Below are positions 46,981-55,477 of a DNA stretch of 64,000 nt, one piece after another. Position 1 is the first letter of the stretch, and each line of letters begins with the position of its first letter. The notes beneath the pieces were generated by a model. That model was not told the DNA's origin. It did no database searches and saw nothing but the letters and a program-made list of their open reading frames with translations. Origin of the DNA: Corynebacterium sp. HMSC036D02. Its GTDB lineage: Bacteria; Actinomycetota; Actinomycetes; Mycobacteriales; Mycobacteriaceae. The position numbers were made by a program, and so were the translations under genes. The stretch lies in contig NZ_KV827675.1 of NCBI RefSeq assembly GCF_001836165.1, positions 56,898 through 120,897 of the forward strand, in the 5' to 3' direction.

Positions 46981-47538
46981 GTGGAGGTACAGATGACTTC
47001 TTCAATAACGTTGTTCTCGCATGAAGGTGCTCGGTTCGCTTTACCGTTTGGCGAAGGTACTATCCGTTTCGGTGACAGTGCTGAGCAGGTGGTAGCGGTT
47101 CTCGGGGAACCGGAGAATCACCCGAGTGAAAGCCCCTTGTACTACTCCCAAGCAAGTATTCAAGTTCACATCGGTGACAACGGTGTCGAATTCATTGAGT
47201 TCGCGACCAACCCTGAGAAAGACGGTGTCACGGTGGAATGGGAAGGCCATAACCTCTCCCGCATGAACGCCATCGAGTGCGCCGAGCTGTTGAAGAGGCT
47301 CAACCACGGGGCGCGGCTTGCTGATGATCAAGCTCCAGAATCCTATGTTTTCGAGAAACTGGGGCTTAGCGTATGGCAACCGTACGCGCTTGTTGATGCC
47401 CTTGAGGAACTCGAGGAAGCGCGAGCTGAGGGCACCGAGGGTGAGGAACTCGAATATTTCGAAGAAGAAGCCAGGATGGCAGAGTGCTTTGACTCGATCG
47501 GTCTGGTTTCTCGCGACTACATGAACGAATACTTCTAG
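46981..47538 (+). CDS. Unrecognised acidic protein
   Basis: 185 residues from a GTG at 46981 (or an ATG at 46993). No family was recognised. It is rich in Glu/Asp, with a predicted alpha/beta N-terminal half (FALPFGEGTIRFGDSAEQV, VLGEPENHPS) and a helical Glu-rich C-terminus. The small acidic alpha/beta character recalls immunity proteins of polymorphic toxins, but no toxin gene is adjacent and this is a guess. It follows the nifS terminator and interrupts the usual nifS-mnmA neighbourhood. Confidence 0.7.
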   Translation: MEVQMTSSITLFSHEGARFALPFGEGTIRFGDSAEQVVAVLGEPENHPSESPLYYSQASIQVHIGDNGVEFIEFATNPEKDGVTVEWEGHNLSRMNAIECAELLKRLNHGARLADDQAPESYVFEKLGLSVWQPYALVDALEELEEARAEGTEGEELEYFEEEARMAECFDSIGLVSRDYMNEYF

Positions 47539-47596
47539 GCCCGCCTTTCGCCAGACCCACGTCCCGCTCCACGGAGGCCAGCGAGAACGTGCGAAA

Positions 47597-47857
47597 TTAT
47601 TGCCACGCCCAAGGGCGAACAAATGGATCCACTGCGGGAGCCCTATCTTGCGGCCTAGCAAACTCTTGTAACTCGTCAAGCGAACTGAGCGACCACACGT
47701 CGTCGGTGTTGAGCTCGCGACCAAGCGCGTCCTCGAGAACCACAATCTGACAACTGGACAGCAGCGAAGTGTGCGAGCGCGGCTTGTTGGCGAACTCGAA
47801 ACAGTGGTCGTAGGGGCGTCGCCAAGCGCTGCCCAAACACTCGCAGTTGTAGTTCAC
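47597..47857 (-). CDS. Unrecognised small protein or 3' remnant
   Basis: About 86 residues from a possible GTG at 47857. Codon use (GC-rich third positions) looks coding, and residues such as NYNCECLGSAWRRPYDHCFEF and ELNTDDVWSLSSLDELQEF read like real protein. No ribosome site is seen, and the frame stays open upstream to an ATG at 48016, which would run into the muramidase promoter. It may be the C-terminal remnant of a larger gene. Function unknown. Confidence 0.4.
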   Translation of the reverse strand: MNYNCECLGSAWRRPYDHCFEFANKPRSHTSLLSSCQIVVLEDALGRELNTDDVWSLSSLDELQEFARPQDRAPAVDPFVRPWAWQ

Positions 47858-48003
47858 GTCAAAGGAAGCCGGTGGCCACTGCCAAAGGGGAGCAGGTGTG
47901 GTGGTGCCGGTGGAGCAAGCTGCGTGAGAAATGTGCCAAAAGAATTCAATGTTACGTGTGTTGCATCTGTGACTGATGTTGTTAAAGCAGTAGTGTGGCG
48001 CGC
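47858..48003 (+). promoter_or_regulatory. Upstream region of the GH25 gene
   Basis: AT-richer than its surroundings, with several TGTGA/TGTTA-type elements (47951-47986) and a -10-like TAGTGT at 47991-47996 that would place the transcript start close to the ATG at 48004. No operator was assigned. Confidence 0.35.
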
Positions 48004-49158
48004 ATGAGCCATGCACGTCGCCTTGTTACCGCCGCCGTTACTGCTGTAGCGGCCGTGGCACTGTCCGTATCCACCGCCGTTGCCATTCCGTCCACCGCAC
48101 CTTCCGGTGTGGATGTCTCCGGAAATAACCACGCGTCCCTTCGCGGAATCGATTGGGATGCCGTGAAGTCTGATGGCCAGTCCTATGCCTTTGTCAAGGC
48201 CACTGAAGGCGTTGGGTTTGTTAACAATCACTTCGTACGCGATGCCAATGCTGCCGCAGCTGCTGGACTGAAGGTCGGTGCTTACCACTACGCGCGCCCG
48301 GCTGGTGACGCCAAGCAGCAGGCAGCCAGCTTCGCCTCCCAGATTGCACTGGTGCCGACGCAAACCCTGCCGCCGGTGCTCGATATTGAGGTCGATGAAG
48401 GCCTGAGCGCCAAGCAGCTGGAGGAGTGGATCGACACCTTCATGACTGAGCTGAAGTCCCTGACCGGCCGCACGCCGATGCTGTATACCTACAAGTACTT
48501 CTGGATGGGCCAGATGGGTAACTCCACGCGCTTCTCTGAGTACCCGCTGTGGTTGGCGGCCTACCAGGACACCGCGCCGGACCCGGTCGGTGGTTGGGAC
48601 AAGCTGGCTTTCTGGCAGCGCTCCGGCAGCGGCCGCGTGGCCGGCATCGAGACCGATGTGGACATGAACCTTTTCAACGGCACTGAGGCCCAGCTGCACT
48701 CCTTCTCCGGCGGCAACTACATTGACTTCGGCGGAATCTTGGATGACCTGGTCATCCCGGGCGTTGACTTGGGCGACGACGCCGGCGTTTTGATTGCTGG
48801 AATCCTGGCCCTGGCAGCAGGTGCTGTAGCCCTGCCTGCCGTTGCTGATGCCGCCAAGGATGCGGGCCTGGACGTGGATCCGACCGGGCTTATCAAGCAG
48901 GCGGAGAAGCTGCTTAACGACGGCACTATCAGCGCCGATGACCTCAAGCGCATGTCCAACAATGACGCCAGCATTGGTGACTTGGCCATCTTCTTGGATA
49001 ACGCACAGCACCTCCAGGACGTTGACGCCGATAACGTCAGCCAGCAGGATGTGGAGAACGCCGACCGTGCCGCGCGCAGCGCTGGTCACGCCGCGGGTGT
49101 AGCCATCCCGGCATTTGATTCCAAGCAGGTAGCGGACCTGCTCAATAGCCTTCGCTAA
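48004..49158 (+). CDS. Secreted GH25 muramidase (lysozyme-type)
   Basis: Cleaves the MurNAc-GlcNAc bond of peptidoglycan. 384 residues from the ATG at 48004. Sec signal peptide 1-27, likely cut after AVA. The GH25 barrel (35-215) has D37 in GVDVSG and the catalytic pair D127/E129 in LDIEVDE. The last 150 residues are unusual: a Gly/Asp linker, a hydrophobic Ala-rich segment (GILALAAGAVALPAVADAA) that could touch the membrane, and Asp-rich helices. The stop region overlaps the convergent spermidine-synthase-like gene by 4 bp. Confidence 0.9.
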   Translation: MSHARRLVTAAVTAVAAVALSVSTAVAIPSTAPSGVDVSGNNHASLRGIDWDAVKSDGQSYAFVKATEGVGFVNNHFVRDANAAAAAGLKVGAYHYARPAGDAKQQAASFASQIALVPTQTLPPVLDIEVDEGLSAKQLEEWIDTFMTELKSLTGRTPMLYTYKYFWMGQMGNSTRFSEYPLWLAAYQDTAPDPVGGWDKLAFWQRSGSGRVAGIETDVDMNLFNGTEAQLHSFSGGNYIDFGGILDDLVIPGVDLGDDAGVLIAGILALAAGAVALPAVADAAKDAGLDVDPTGLIKQAEKLLNDGTISADDLKRMSNNDASIGDLAIFLDNAQHLQDVDADNVSQQDVENADRAARSAGHAAGVAIPAFDSKQVADLLNSLR

Positions 49159-49997
49159 TCCTCGGCGGTTGCGGCGGCGTCGCGGCGCGGAGTCGCGCCC
49201 TTCAAGAAGCGGCGGGTCCAAGACTCGTCGCGAAAGTGCGCGGGCACCGCACCGGAAAGCAGCGGTTTAGCAAGCGCGGCGGCTTGCGGGGAGCCGTCGA
49301 CTGGCAGCTCGGTGTCTGAGCCGATGAGGATAATGTTGCCGTAGCGCCGCCCTTTAAGCATGGGAGGGTCGGCAATAACGGCGACGTGTGCAAAGACCTC
49401 CGCCATCCCAGCTAGTTCTACCTTCGCGCCCTGCAGGTCGGAGTGGTCACCGCAGTTGGCCACGTAGAGCCCGCCAGGCGACAAGGTGGCGCGGACGTGC
49501 TGGAAGAACTCTTGTGTGGTCAGCGGTTCCGGGGTTGTATCACCTGCGAAGACGTCGCGGATGATGACGTCGAAACGGTTCGGCGGGAAGCCCTCCGTCA
49601 CCGCGCGTGCCTCGCCGGCGCGGATTTTCACGCGGGGAGCGGCAGGGATATCGGCCAGCTCGCGGATGAGCTCGGCCAGTTTCGCGTCGAGTTCGACGAC
49701 GGTGTTGTGGGAATCCGGCCAGAGATCCGCGAAGTAGCGGGGGAGCGAGCAGCCACCGCCGCCTAGGTGGAGCAGGCGCTTGCCACGCGCATGGTTCTCC
49801 ACAGCTGCGGCAATCCAGCGCATGTACTCAAACTCCAGCGTGCGTGGCTCTTCGGGGATGAGGTGTGAGGAGGGCACGCCGTTAATGTTGAGGATGAAGG
49901 CGCCATCGCGGAAGGGGTCGGCTTCGACGACAAGCTCCCCCGTGGAAATTTCGTAGGTGCCCGCGATTGAATCTGTCTTGTTGCGTTTCCTGCCCAT
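49155..49997 (-). CDS. Spermidine-synthase-like methyltransferase-fold protein
   Basis: About 280 residues from the ATG at 49997 (MGRKRNKTDS). The fold is that of spermidine synthases: LLHLGGGGCSLPRYFAD nucleotide loop, VVELDAKLAELIRE acidic end of beta-2 and DVIIRDVFAGDTTPEPL near the active site. The polyamine-site Asp and Tyr residues could not be confirmed, so aminopropyl transfer is uncertain; actinobacterial 'fused MFS/spermidine synthase' relatives have unknown roles. Confidence 0.8.
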   Translation of the reverse strand: MGRKRNKTDSIAGTYEISTGELVVEADPFRDGAFILNINGVPSSHLIPEEPRTLEFEYMRWIAAAVENHARGKRLLHLGGGGCSLPRYFADLWPDSHNTVVELDAKLAELIRELADIPAAPRVKIRAGEARAVTEGFPPNRFDVIIRDVFAGDTTPEPLTTQEFFQHVRATLSPGGLYVANCGDHSDLQGAKVELAGMAEVFAHVAVIADPPMLKGRRYGNIILIGSDTELPVDGSPQAAALAKPLLSGAVPAHFRDESWTRRFLKGATPRRDAAATAED

Positions 49998-50099
49998 AAT
50001 GCCCTTTAGCATAGGGAATAGAGCGTGAGTCCAGTGTGTTGGGGTATGGGGTACACCGCGACTAACCTAAGGGTCCGAAAGAAAGAAGAAGGGGAAAGC

Positions 50100-51185
50100 A
50101 TGCGAGTATTGGTAGCCATGTCCGGCGGCGTCGATTCCTCGGTCGCCGCGGCACGCGCGGTGGAGGCGGGCCACGACGTCATTGGCGTGCACTTGGCCCT
50201 GCACAAGGATGCACAGCAGACCCGTGAGAAGGCGCGCGGTTGCTGCTCCTTGGAGGATTCCGCCGATGCCCGCCGTGTGTGCGACAAGCTCGGCATTCCT
50301 TTCTACGTGTGGGACTTCTCCGAGGAGTTCAAGGAAGCCGTCATCGGTGACTTCGTGGACTCCTACGCCCGCGGCGAAACCCCGAATCCGTGCTTGCGCT
50401 GTAATGAGAAGATCAAGTTTGCAGCTTTGCTCCGCAAGGGCATGGCGCTGGGCTTCGATGCGGTGGCCACGGGCCATTACGCCACTATCGACGATGACGG
50501 CTACATGCGCCGCTCCCTGGATGAAAACAAGGACCAGTCCTATGTGCTGGGTGTCATCACCAAGGAGGAGCTGGACCACTGCTTCTTCCCGATTGGAGAT
50601 ACCCCGAAGCCGCAGATCCGCGAGGAAGCCAAGCGCCATGGTTTCTCCACGGCAGCCAAGCCGGATTCTTATGACATCTGCTTCATTCCGGATGGCAACA
50701 CCCAGGCCTTTCTGGGGCGTTCCATCGGTCTGCGCCCGGGCATGATCGTGGACACTGAGGGCAATGAGCTCAAGGAACACGATGGCGCGTGGAACTACAC
50801 CATCGGCCAGCGCAAGGGGCTGGACATCAAGACGCCGACTGCCGACGGCTCCCCGCGCTACGTCACCGACATCGACGCGGCCACCGGCACCGTCACCGTC
50901 GGATCGCGCGCCGACTTGGCCGTGACCCGAATCGAAGCCGACCGCTTGAAGTACCTGCACCCGGCTATGGAGGGCGACTTCGACTGCGAGGTACAGGTCC
51001 GCGCCCACGGTTCCGTCGTTCCCTGCCGCGCCCACGTGGACCGCGAGGCCGACCGCATGACGCTGGAGCTGAAGGAGCCTCTTTCCGGTGTGGCTCGTGG
51101 CCAGGCTGCCGTGCTCTACCTGCCGAGCCCGGACGAGCTGGGCGATATCGTGCTGGGCTCGGGCACCATCTGCGGGACGGCGTAG
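50100..51185 (+). CDS. mnmA: tRNA-specific 2-thiouridylase
   Basis: Thiolates U34 of tRNA-Lys, Glu and Gln. The ATG at 50100 follows AAGGGGAAAG; 361 residues. The PP-loop SGGVDSS (8-14) binds ATP. Catalytic C98 lies in [12 protein letters not shown] and its partner C194 in YDICFIPDG. The beta-barrel C-terminus ends at the TAG that directly touches the next ATG. Sulfur probably comes from NifS at 45.7-46.8 kb. Confidence 0.96.
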   Translation: MRVLVAMSGGVDSSVAAARAVEAGHDVIGVHLALHKDAQQTREKARGCCSLEDSADARRVCDKLGIPFYVWDFSEEFKEAVIGDFVDSYARGETPNPCLRCNEKIKFAALLRKGMALGFDAVATGHYATIDDDGYMRRSLDENKDQSYVLGVITKEELDHCFFPIGDTPKPQIREEAKRHGFSTAAKPDSYDICFIPDGNTQAFLGRSIGLRPGMIVDTEGNELKEHDGAWNYTIGQRKGLDIKTPTADGSPRYVTDIDAATGTVTVGSRADLAVTRIEADRLKYLHPAMEGDFDCEVQVRAHGSVVPCRAHVDREADRMTLELKEPLSGVARGQAAVLYLPSPDELGDIVLGSGTICGTA

Positions 51186-52094
51186 ATGACGGGATTCGCC
51201 CTTGGCCCCATGCCCGGCACCTCCATGGCGGAGGCTGCGGACATCATCATGGGGGAGACCGAACTTCCTGCCATCCCGCAGCTGCCCGAGCGTGGCCTCG
51301 GTTCCGACGCGGTGGGCCGCACGGCCAGCATGCTGGAGGCTATCTCCATCGACCGCGGCCCGCGCTCGTGGCGCATGACGGCGCGCCCGCAGTTGCTGAC
51401 TCGCCGCACGTGGGACCGCTTGGAACGTGACCTCGACGAGGTCCAGGAAGCCTGGGGCGAGACGGTGCCTCGCGTCAAGGTGCAAGCACTCGGTCCATGG
51501 ACGCTTGCAGCGAGCATTGAGCTTTCCGACGGGCACCGCGTCCTCACCGATCGCGGCGCCTTTCACGAGCTCGCGGAGTCACTTCTCTATGGCGTCCGCG
51601 CCCACGCCGCGGATGTCGCGCGCCGCTTCAACGGGGAGGTCGTCGTCCAACTCGACGAGCCACTCCTCGCAGACGTCATCTCCGGCCGAATCCCCGGCAC
51701 CACCGACTTCGATACCATCCCGGCGGTTCCAGAGGAGGTCGCTCTTGAGCAGCTCCTTGTCTTCGAGGCCGACTACCTACACGCCCCGCCGCTGTGGTCG
51801 CTAGCGCCTGCAGCCTCGACCTTCCTCACGGATTTCCGTGGTCTGGAGACCCCGCGCCACCTGGATGGCCTGGGCGAGCACTTGAATGCCGGCCACCGCA
51901 TCGGTCTGGGCATTGAAGGCTCCGATGCCCGCGCGGAGGCCATCGCGCTGGCCCGCCACCTTGACCGCATCGGCATGCCGCGCGACCTGCTCGTCGACCG
52001 TTTCGACGTCTATCCCGTCAAGGCCTCCGCCAGATCCCTGCGCTCGGTTACCGAGACCGCCGGCATCCTCACTCGCGATGCCGGTGACCTTTAG
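51186..52094 (+). CDS. MetE/UROD-like barrel protein
   Basis: 302 residues, starting right after the mnmA stop with no gap. It resembles the C-terminal half of cobalamin-independent methionine synthase (GPMPGTSMAEA, KVQALGPWTLA, VVVQLDEPLLADVI). The zinc-binding His/Cys set of MetE is not evident, and the N-terminal half is missing, so it is probably not a methionine synthase. The same gene stands between mnmA and ligA in mycobacteria (Rv3015c position). Confidence 0.82.
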   Translation: MTGFALGPMPGTSMAEAADIIMGETELPAIPQLPERGLGSDAVGRTASMLEAISIDRGPRSWRMTARPQLLTRRTWDRLERDLDEVQEAWGETVPRVKVQALGPWTLAASIELSDGHRVLTDRGAFHELAESLLYGVRAHAADVARRFNGEVVVQLDEPLLADVISGRIPGTTDFDTIPAVPEEVALEQLLVFEADYLHAPPLWSLAPAASTFLTDFRGLETPRHLDGLGEHLNAGHRIGLGIEGSDARAEAIALARHLDRIGMPRDLLVDRFDVYPVKASARSLRSVTETAGILTRDAGDL

Positions 52095-52102
52095 CTCACC
52101 CT

Positions 52103-53233
52103 CTAATCGACTCTCCCCAGGCTGTCCGTCGTGGTGAAATACGACTCCATATACGGGATGACGAACTGGAGCTGGCCATGGGCAGTGGCTTCGATGAGGT
52201 CGGCGTCGATAAGCCTTTGGCGTGTGGCCGACAGCGACCGCACCGTCCGTTCCTGGTGCGCCGCAATGTTCTTGATTTCTGCCGTGCCGTCCTCCATGAC
52301 CGCGCTCATCGCCTCGAGGAAGAGGCGCTGGGCCGGTGGAAGCGAAAGGGTAGCGGGCTGGTGCACCTGGGCGCCCAAAACCGAGATAGCCTCGGCCGAC
52401 ACTGCCGCGACGTCACCCTCCTCGATGCGGCTTCCCCCCTCGCGCTGTGCTGTGCCCCAAGCCAGTGAGCCCACCAGCTGCACCATGTAGGGGTAGCCGC
52501 GGGACAGCCGCACCGCGGCCGCTACTGCATCATCGGTGAACTCGAGGCCGGATTGTGAGGCGGTTTCGGTGAAGGCCACCTCGGCGTTCGCGGGGGAGAG
52601 CGGGCCCAGAACGAATTTCTGCGCGCGGCGCAGGAAAGTTACACCAGGCAGGTCTAACAGGCGGTTGACTCCCTGTGGAAGTCCTGCAGCGACAATGGCG
52701 ACGTCGAGCTCATCGCGCACCAAGTCTTGGTAGGTCACGGCCAACGACGTGAGGTCCTCGGCGTCGGCGTCCTGGACCTCGTCGATGGTCAGCAGCACGC
52801 CAGTGCCTTCGAGCAGGCCTAAAAGCTCGCGCAGGCGGGTGTTGAGCGTGGGTTTATAGGCTTCCTCGGTGTTGTGTTGGATGCCGATGGTTGCCAAGCC
52901 GCCGATCCCCACGCGGTTGACCTTGCTCTTATCCGCCGGGGCCAGCTTGTCCATGATGCGTGGGATGGTGGTGTCAACGAGCTCGTCAACCATGGAGCTG
53001 CGGCCTGAGGCCCGCAGGGTAATCCACCCGCGGCTAGAGGCGATATCTTCGAGCTCGTTGAGGAGCACCGTCTTACCGATACCGCGGGCACCGCTGATGA
53101 TGAGCGAGCGGCCCGGGCTGCCTGGTTGGGAGTCAAGCGCAGCCCGGAAGGTGTCGAGCACTGCCGTGCGCCCGACCCAAAAGAGTGGTGGAACGCCGAA
53201 GGTGGGGCGGAAGGGGTTTTCATGTGGGGACAT
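52103..53233 (-). CDS. AAA ATPase with C-terminal winged-helix-like domain
   Basis: 376 residues. Walker A is GARGIGKT (48-55), Walker B VLLTIDEVQD around 147-156, and a sensor-type AAGLP follows. The C-terminal 90 residues form a predicted winged helix (NIAAHQERTVRSLSATRQRL). The family resembles archaeal-type ATPase_2/AAA_16 proteins found in variable genome regions; function unknown. Two copies of a 19-20 bp repeat lie immediately upstream, and a TAGGAT box 11 bp before the start suggests a near-leaderless mRNA. Confidence 0.82.
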   Translation of the reverse strand: MSPHENPFRPTFGVPPLFWVGRTAVLDTFRAALDSQPGSPGRSLIISGARGIGKTVLLNELEDIASSRGWITLRASGRSSMVDELVDTTIPRIMDKLAPADKSKVNRVGIGGLATIGIQHNTEEAYKPTLNTRLRELLGLLEGTGVLLTIDEVQDADAEDLTSLAVTYQDLVRDELDVAIVAAGLPQGVNRLLDLPGVTFLRRAQKFVLGPLSPANAEVAFTETASQSGLEFTDDAVAAAVRLSRGYPYMVQLVGSLAWGTAQREGGSRIEEGDVAAVSAEAISVLGAQVHQPATLSLPPAQRLFLEAMSAVMEDGTAEIKNIAAHQERTVRSLSATRQRLIDADLIEATAHGQLQFVIPYMESYFTTTDSLGRVD

Positions 53234-53252
53234 AGCCTCATCCTAGAGCATT

Positions 53253-53299
53253 GGGAGATTTGGGAGACTTTTTAAACTCAGGAGATTTGGGAGACTTTT
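53253..53299. repeat. Two tandem repeats upstream of the AAA ATPase
   Basis: gggagatttgggagactttt (53253-53272) is repeated as ggagatttgggagactttt (53281-53299), a period of 27 bp; a further gggaga lies at 53315-53320. The repeats cover positions about 20-70 upstream of the ATPase start. Confidence 0.85.
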
Positions 53300-53341
53300 C
53301 TGAGGGTGTCGACTAGGGAGACCAACTATCTCTCTCGTCCT

Positions 53342-53605
53342 CTATGCGTCTCGTCCGGCGCGGATTGCGGCGACGACGTCGAAGTCTCCCTTCACATCGA
53401 TAGGTGCACGCTGGGAGAGTTCGGTCGCCTTTTCTTCGATGGACTTTCTGTTAGCAGTGAATGGGGATGACGCGGCCATAGTGAGGATGTTGCGCACGTA
53501 GTCTTCGAGGGAAACACCAGCGGTAGCGGCGCGGTGCTGAAGAGTTGCGATGGTTGTACTGTCTACGTCCTGGATTTCAACGGTGCAGGTAGGGGAGGAG
53601 CTCAT
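53342..53605 (-). CDS. FitA-like ribbon-helix-helix antitoxin without its toxin
   Basis: 87 residues. The N-terminal ribbon-helix-helix (VEIQDVDSTTIATLQHRAA, SLEDYVRNILTMAA) and the C-terminal AAIRAGRDA match FitA/VapB-type antitoxins, whose stop usually overlaps a VapC PIN-domain gene. Here no PIN gene follows: the next 108 bases are the repeat region and then the AAA ATPase. It is an orphan antitoxin, a remnant, or has another partner. Confidence 0.75.
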   Translation of the reverse strand: MSSSPTCTVEIQDVDSTTIATLQHRAATAGVSLEDYVRNILTMAASSPFTANRKSIEEKATELSQRAPIDVKGDFDVVAAIRAGRDA

Positions 53606-53609
53606 AGTG

Positions 53610-53894
53610 CTATCGTACGGGAGCTTCTTGACCAGCGTCTGCGTGGCTAGAAGGCTGCAAGGCCTGCCAAGCTACCGCGCCAATGTGCAGCGAGCAGGCT
53701 GCCACAAGGGCGTACCACCAGCCAAAATTCACTGAGGTGTGCCATGGCATGGCGTAGCCGATGAAGAGTATGGCGAGAATCGTAATCGCCGCGGTGACGA
53801 TGTGATTTGCCGTGGAAAGGGGCTTTCGCAGGGCCTTCCATGCGGCCCAGAGCTCCGAAGCGGTGATGACGGCGAGCGCTACGGTGAGGAACAT
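53610..53894 (-). CDS. Small membrane protein, three helices
   Basis: 94 residues with three predicted membrane helices (FLTVALAVITASELWAAW, AAITILAILFIGYAMPW, WYALVAACSLHIGAVAW). It lies 9 bp after the serine hydrolase stop and is therefore the third gene of the ArsR-like/hydrolase operon. No family recognised; the position suggests a role with the hydrolase at the membrane. Confidence 0.65.
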   Translation of the reverse strand: MFLTVALAVITASELWAAWKALRKPLSTANHIVTAAITILAILFIGYAMPWHTSVNFGWWYALVAACSLHIGAVAWQALQPSSHADAGQEAPVR

Positions 53895-53903
53895 GCTTAC
53901 TCC

Positions 53904-54902
53904 TTAAGATGCGAGCTCGTCGAATAGAGCTTGGGCAAGGTCTTCGGTACCGGCGAGGGAATCGTTGTTGGCGAAGGCGGCGCGCTTGGTCTCTGGTTCG
54001 ATGATGAGCATCGTGGAATAGCCATAGGTACCGCCGTTGTGCCAGTACCCAGCATTGTTTTCGCTGGGAGGCTGCCAGCCGAAGTCGGTATCGCCGTTGT
54101 CCATGAACCACTCGGCGAACTTGGCCATGTCACTCGCCGTGGAACGGATCGCTCCCGCGGGTGCGGAGCCTTCCATCTCCCACGGCTCAGCGTGGCGGCC
54201 GGTGGGGGTTAGGCCGCGTGGAGCGTCGTCAGGCACAGAGCCCGGAGTCATGAGATAGGTCTCTGTCATGCCAGCTGGCTCGAAGATGCGTTCCTTGAGC
54301 ATCTGCTCATAAGGTTGCCCGTCAACGGTCTCGAGCATGTGGCCCAAGAGTCCATAGCCAAGGTTTGAATAGGATTCTTCACCGCGGTCTTTTAGTTCGG
54401 CCTCCGTGGCGGCAGCCACGATGTCCTCAATGGTCTCACCTTCATAGGGATTCGAGCCGGTGACACCCGAGGCGAGATTGCTGAGGAGGCTCGCGCTCGC
54501 CAGTCGCGGTAGGCCAGAGGTGTGGTCGAGCAATTCTTGGACGGTGACGTCCGCGACGGGCGCATCGCCGACATTGAGGACCTCGCCCACAGTGGTGTCA
54601 GTTCTCAGCTTTTCCTCTTCGACGAGCTGGTGGGCCAGTTCGCCGGTGAACATCTTGGTCACGGAGCCGATTTCGACCTCCGTGTGCTCGTCGCTGCCCA
54701 GTCCCGCAAAGGTGACCTTGCCGTCCTGGAGGGTAAAAGCGGTGATGTTGTGGAAGCCGGACTCTGAGTGCTCTTCCAACTGGGCAGCTAAGGCTTCGTC
54801 ACCAGTTTTGTCTTTTGCCAGAGCAATTCTTTGCGGCCCCGTGATGAGCAGGATGGCTGCAACGGCAATGGCAGCGATGACGGCTAGGGAAATTCTACGC
54901 AT
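53904..54902 (-). CDS. Beta-lactamase-family serine hydrolase
   Basis: 332 residues with an N-terminal signal anchor (SLAVIAAIAVAAILLI). Penicillin-binding-fold motifs: S80-V-T-K83, Y178-S-N180 and the third motif HNGGTYG. These fit class-C beta-lactamase/esterase-like hydrolases, a group that includes D-aminopeptidases and esterases; resistance to beta-lactams should not be assumed. Its start shares a base with the ArsR-like stop (TAATG), so regulator and enzyme are translated together. Confidence 0.88.
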   Translation of the reverse strand: MRRISLAVIAAIAVAAILLITGPQRIALAKDKTGDEALAAQLEEHSESGFHNITAFTLQDGKVTFAGLGSDEHTEVEIGSVTKMFTGELAHQLVEEEKLRTDTTVGEVLNVGDAPVADVTVQELLDHTSGLPRLASASLLSNLASGVTGSNPYEGETIEDIVAAATEAELKDRGEESYSNLGYGLLGHMLETVDGQPYEQMLKERIFEPAGMTETYLMTPGSVPDDAPRGLTPTGRHAEPWEMEGSAPAGAIRSTASDMAKFAEWFMDNGDTDFGWQPPSENNAGYWHNGGTYGYSTMLIIEPETKRAAFANNDSLAGTEDLAQALFDELAS

Positions 54903-55414
54903 TAGTGGTCCTCGCTCGCGGTGATGATGGTGAGAAGGGGGATTACTCGGGCAGGGCGGATGGAATACTCGCCGCCAGACTTCGTGGTCCAGCCCGCATG
55001 GGTCAGCGCGCTCAAGTGGTGGTAGGCGGTGCCAGTTGAGGTGACGATGTCTTCTTCGACAAGCTCAGCGGCTGTCGCGGGTGCAGCGAGCAGGCGGCGC
55101 AGGATTTCGCCGCGGATGGGATGGGCAAGCGCGGAGAGTCGCTCGAGATTCTCCGCCCAGCTCTCATCGGTGACGAAGTTGGTGGGGCGCTGCCATTGGT
55201 AGGCATAAGTGCGCTTACCGACGTTTATGTTGCCGCCAAAGATGACGGAACCGTCGGGAAGCTGCTCGTTGGGTGCGAGGGCGTCGACCAACCAGTAGGT
55301 CGAGTCTTCTCCAGTGGTGGATGCGGGGCCGGCGTCGGTGGGCGTGGTGCGCCCCTCAAGCGCGGCGACGCGCGCTTCAAGTTCTGCGAGGCGTGCTTCG
55401 ACTTTTGTGTCCAT
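54902..55414 (-). CDS. ArsR-like winged-helix regulator
   Basis: 170 residues. N-terminal heptad-like segment (VEARLAELEARVAALEG, a short coiled coil), a central unclassified part (PDGSVIFGGNINVG), and a C-terminal winged helix typical of ArsR-type repressors (RLSALAHPIRGEILRRLLA, STGTAYHHLSALTHAGW). No metal-binding cysteines are visible. A perfect palindrome begins directly before the start codon, which points to autorepression of the operon. Confidence 0.85.
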   Translation of the reverse strand: MDTKVEARLAELEARVAALEGRTTPTDAGPASTTGEDSTYWLVDALAPNEQLPDGSVIFGGNINVGKRTYAYQWQRPTNFVTDESWAENLERLSALAHPIRGEILRRLLAAPATAAELVEEDIVTSTGTAYHHLSALTHAGWTTKSGGEYSIRPARVIPLLTIITASEDH

Positions 55415-55444
55415 GGTTTCTAGAATTCCAGAAATCTAGAAACC
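55415..55444. promoter_or_regulatory. Palindromic operator of the ArsR-like operon
   Basis: Perfect arms ggtttctaga (55415-55424) and tctagaaacc (55435-55444) separated by attccagaaa, next to the ATG at 55414. Size, symmetry and place fit the binding site of the dimeric regulator encoded downstream. Confidence 0.75.
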
Positions 55445-55477
55445 TGGCAAGAGTTAGTTGGGGATTAGGTGCTGGGG

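Noticed and set aside
47041..47745. Minus-strand frame of 234 codons across the unrecognised acidic gene
   Set aside because: Most of it is antisense to 46981-47538, whose plus-strand frame has the better codon use and start.
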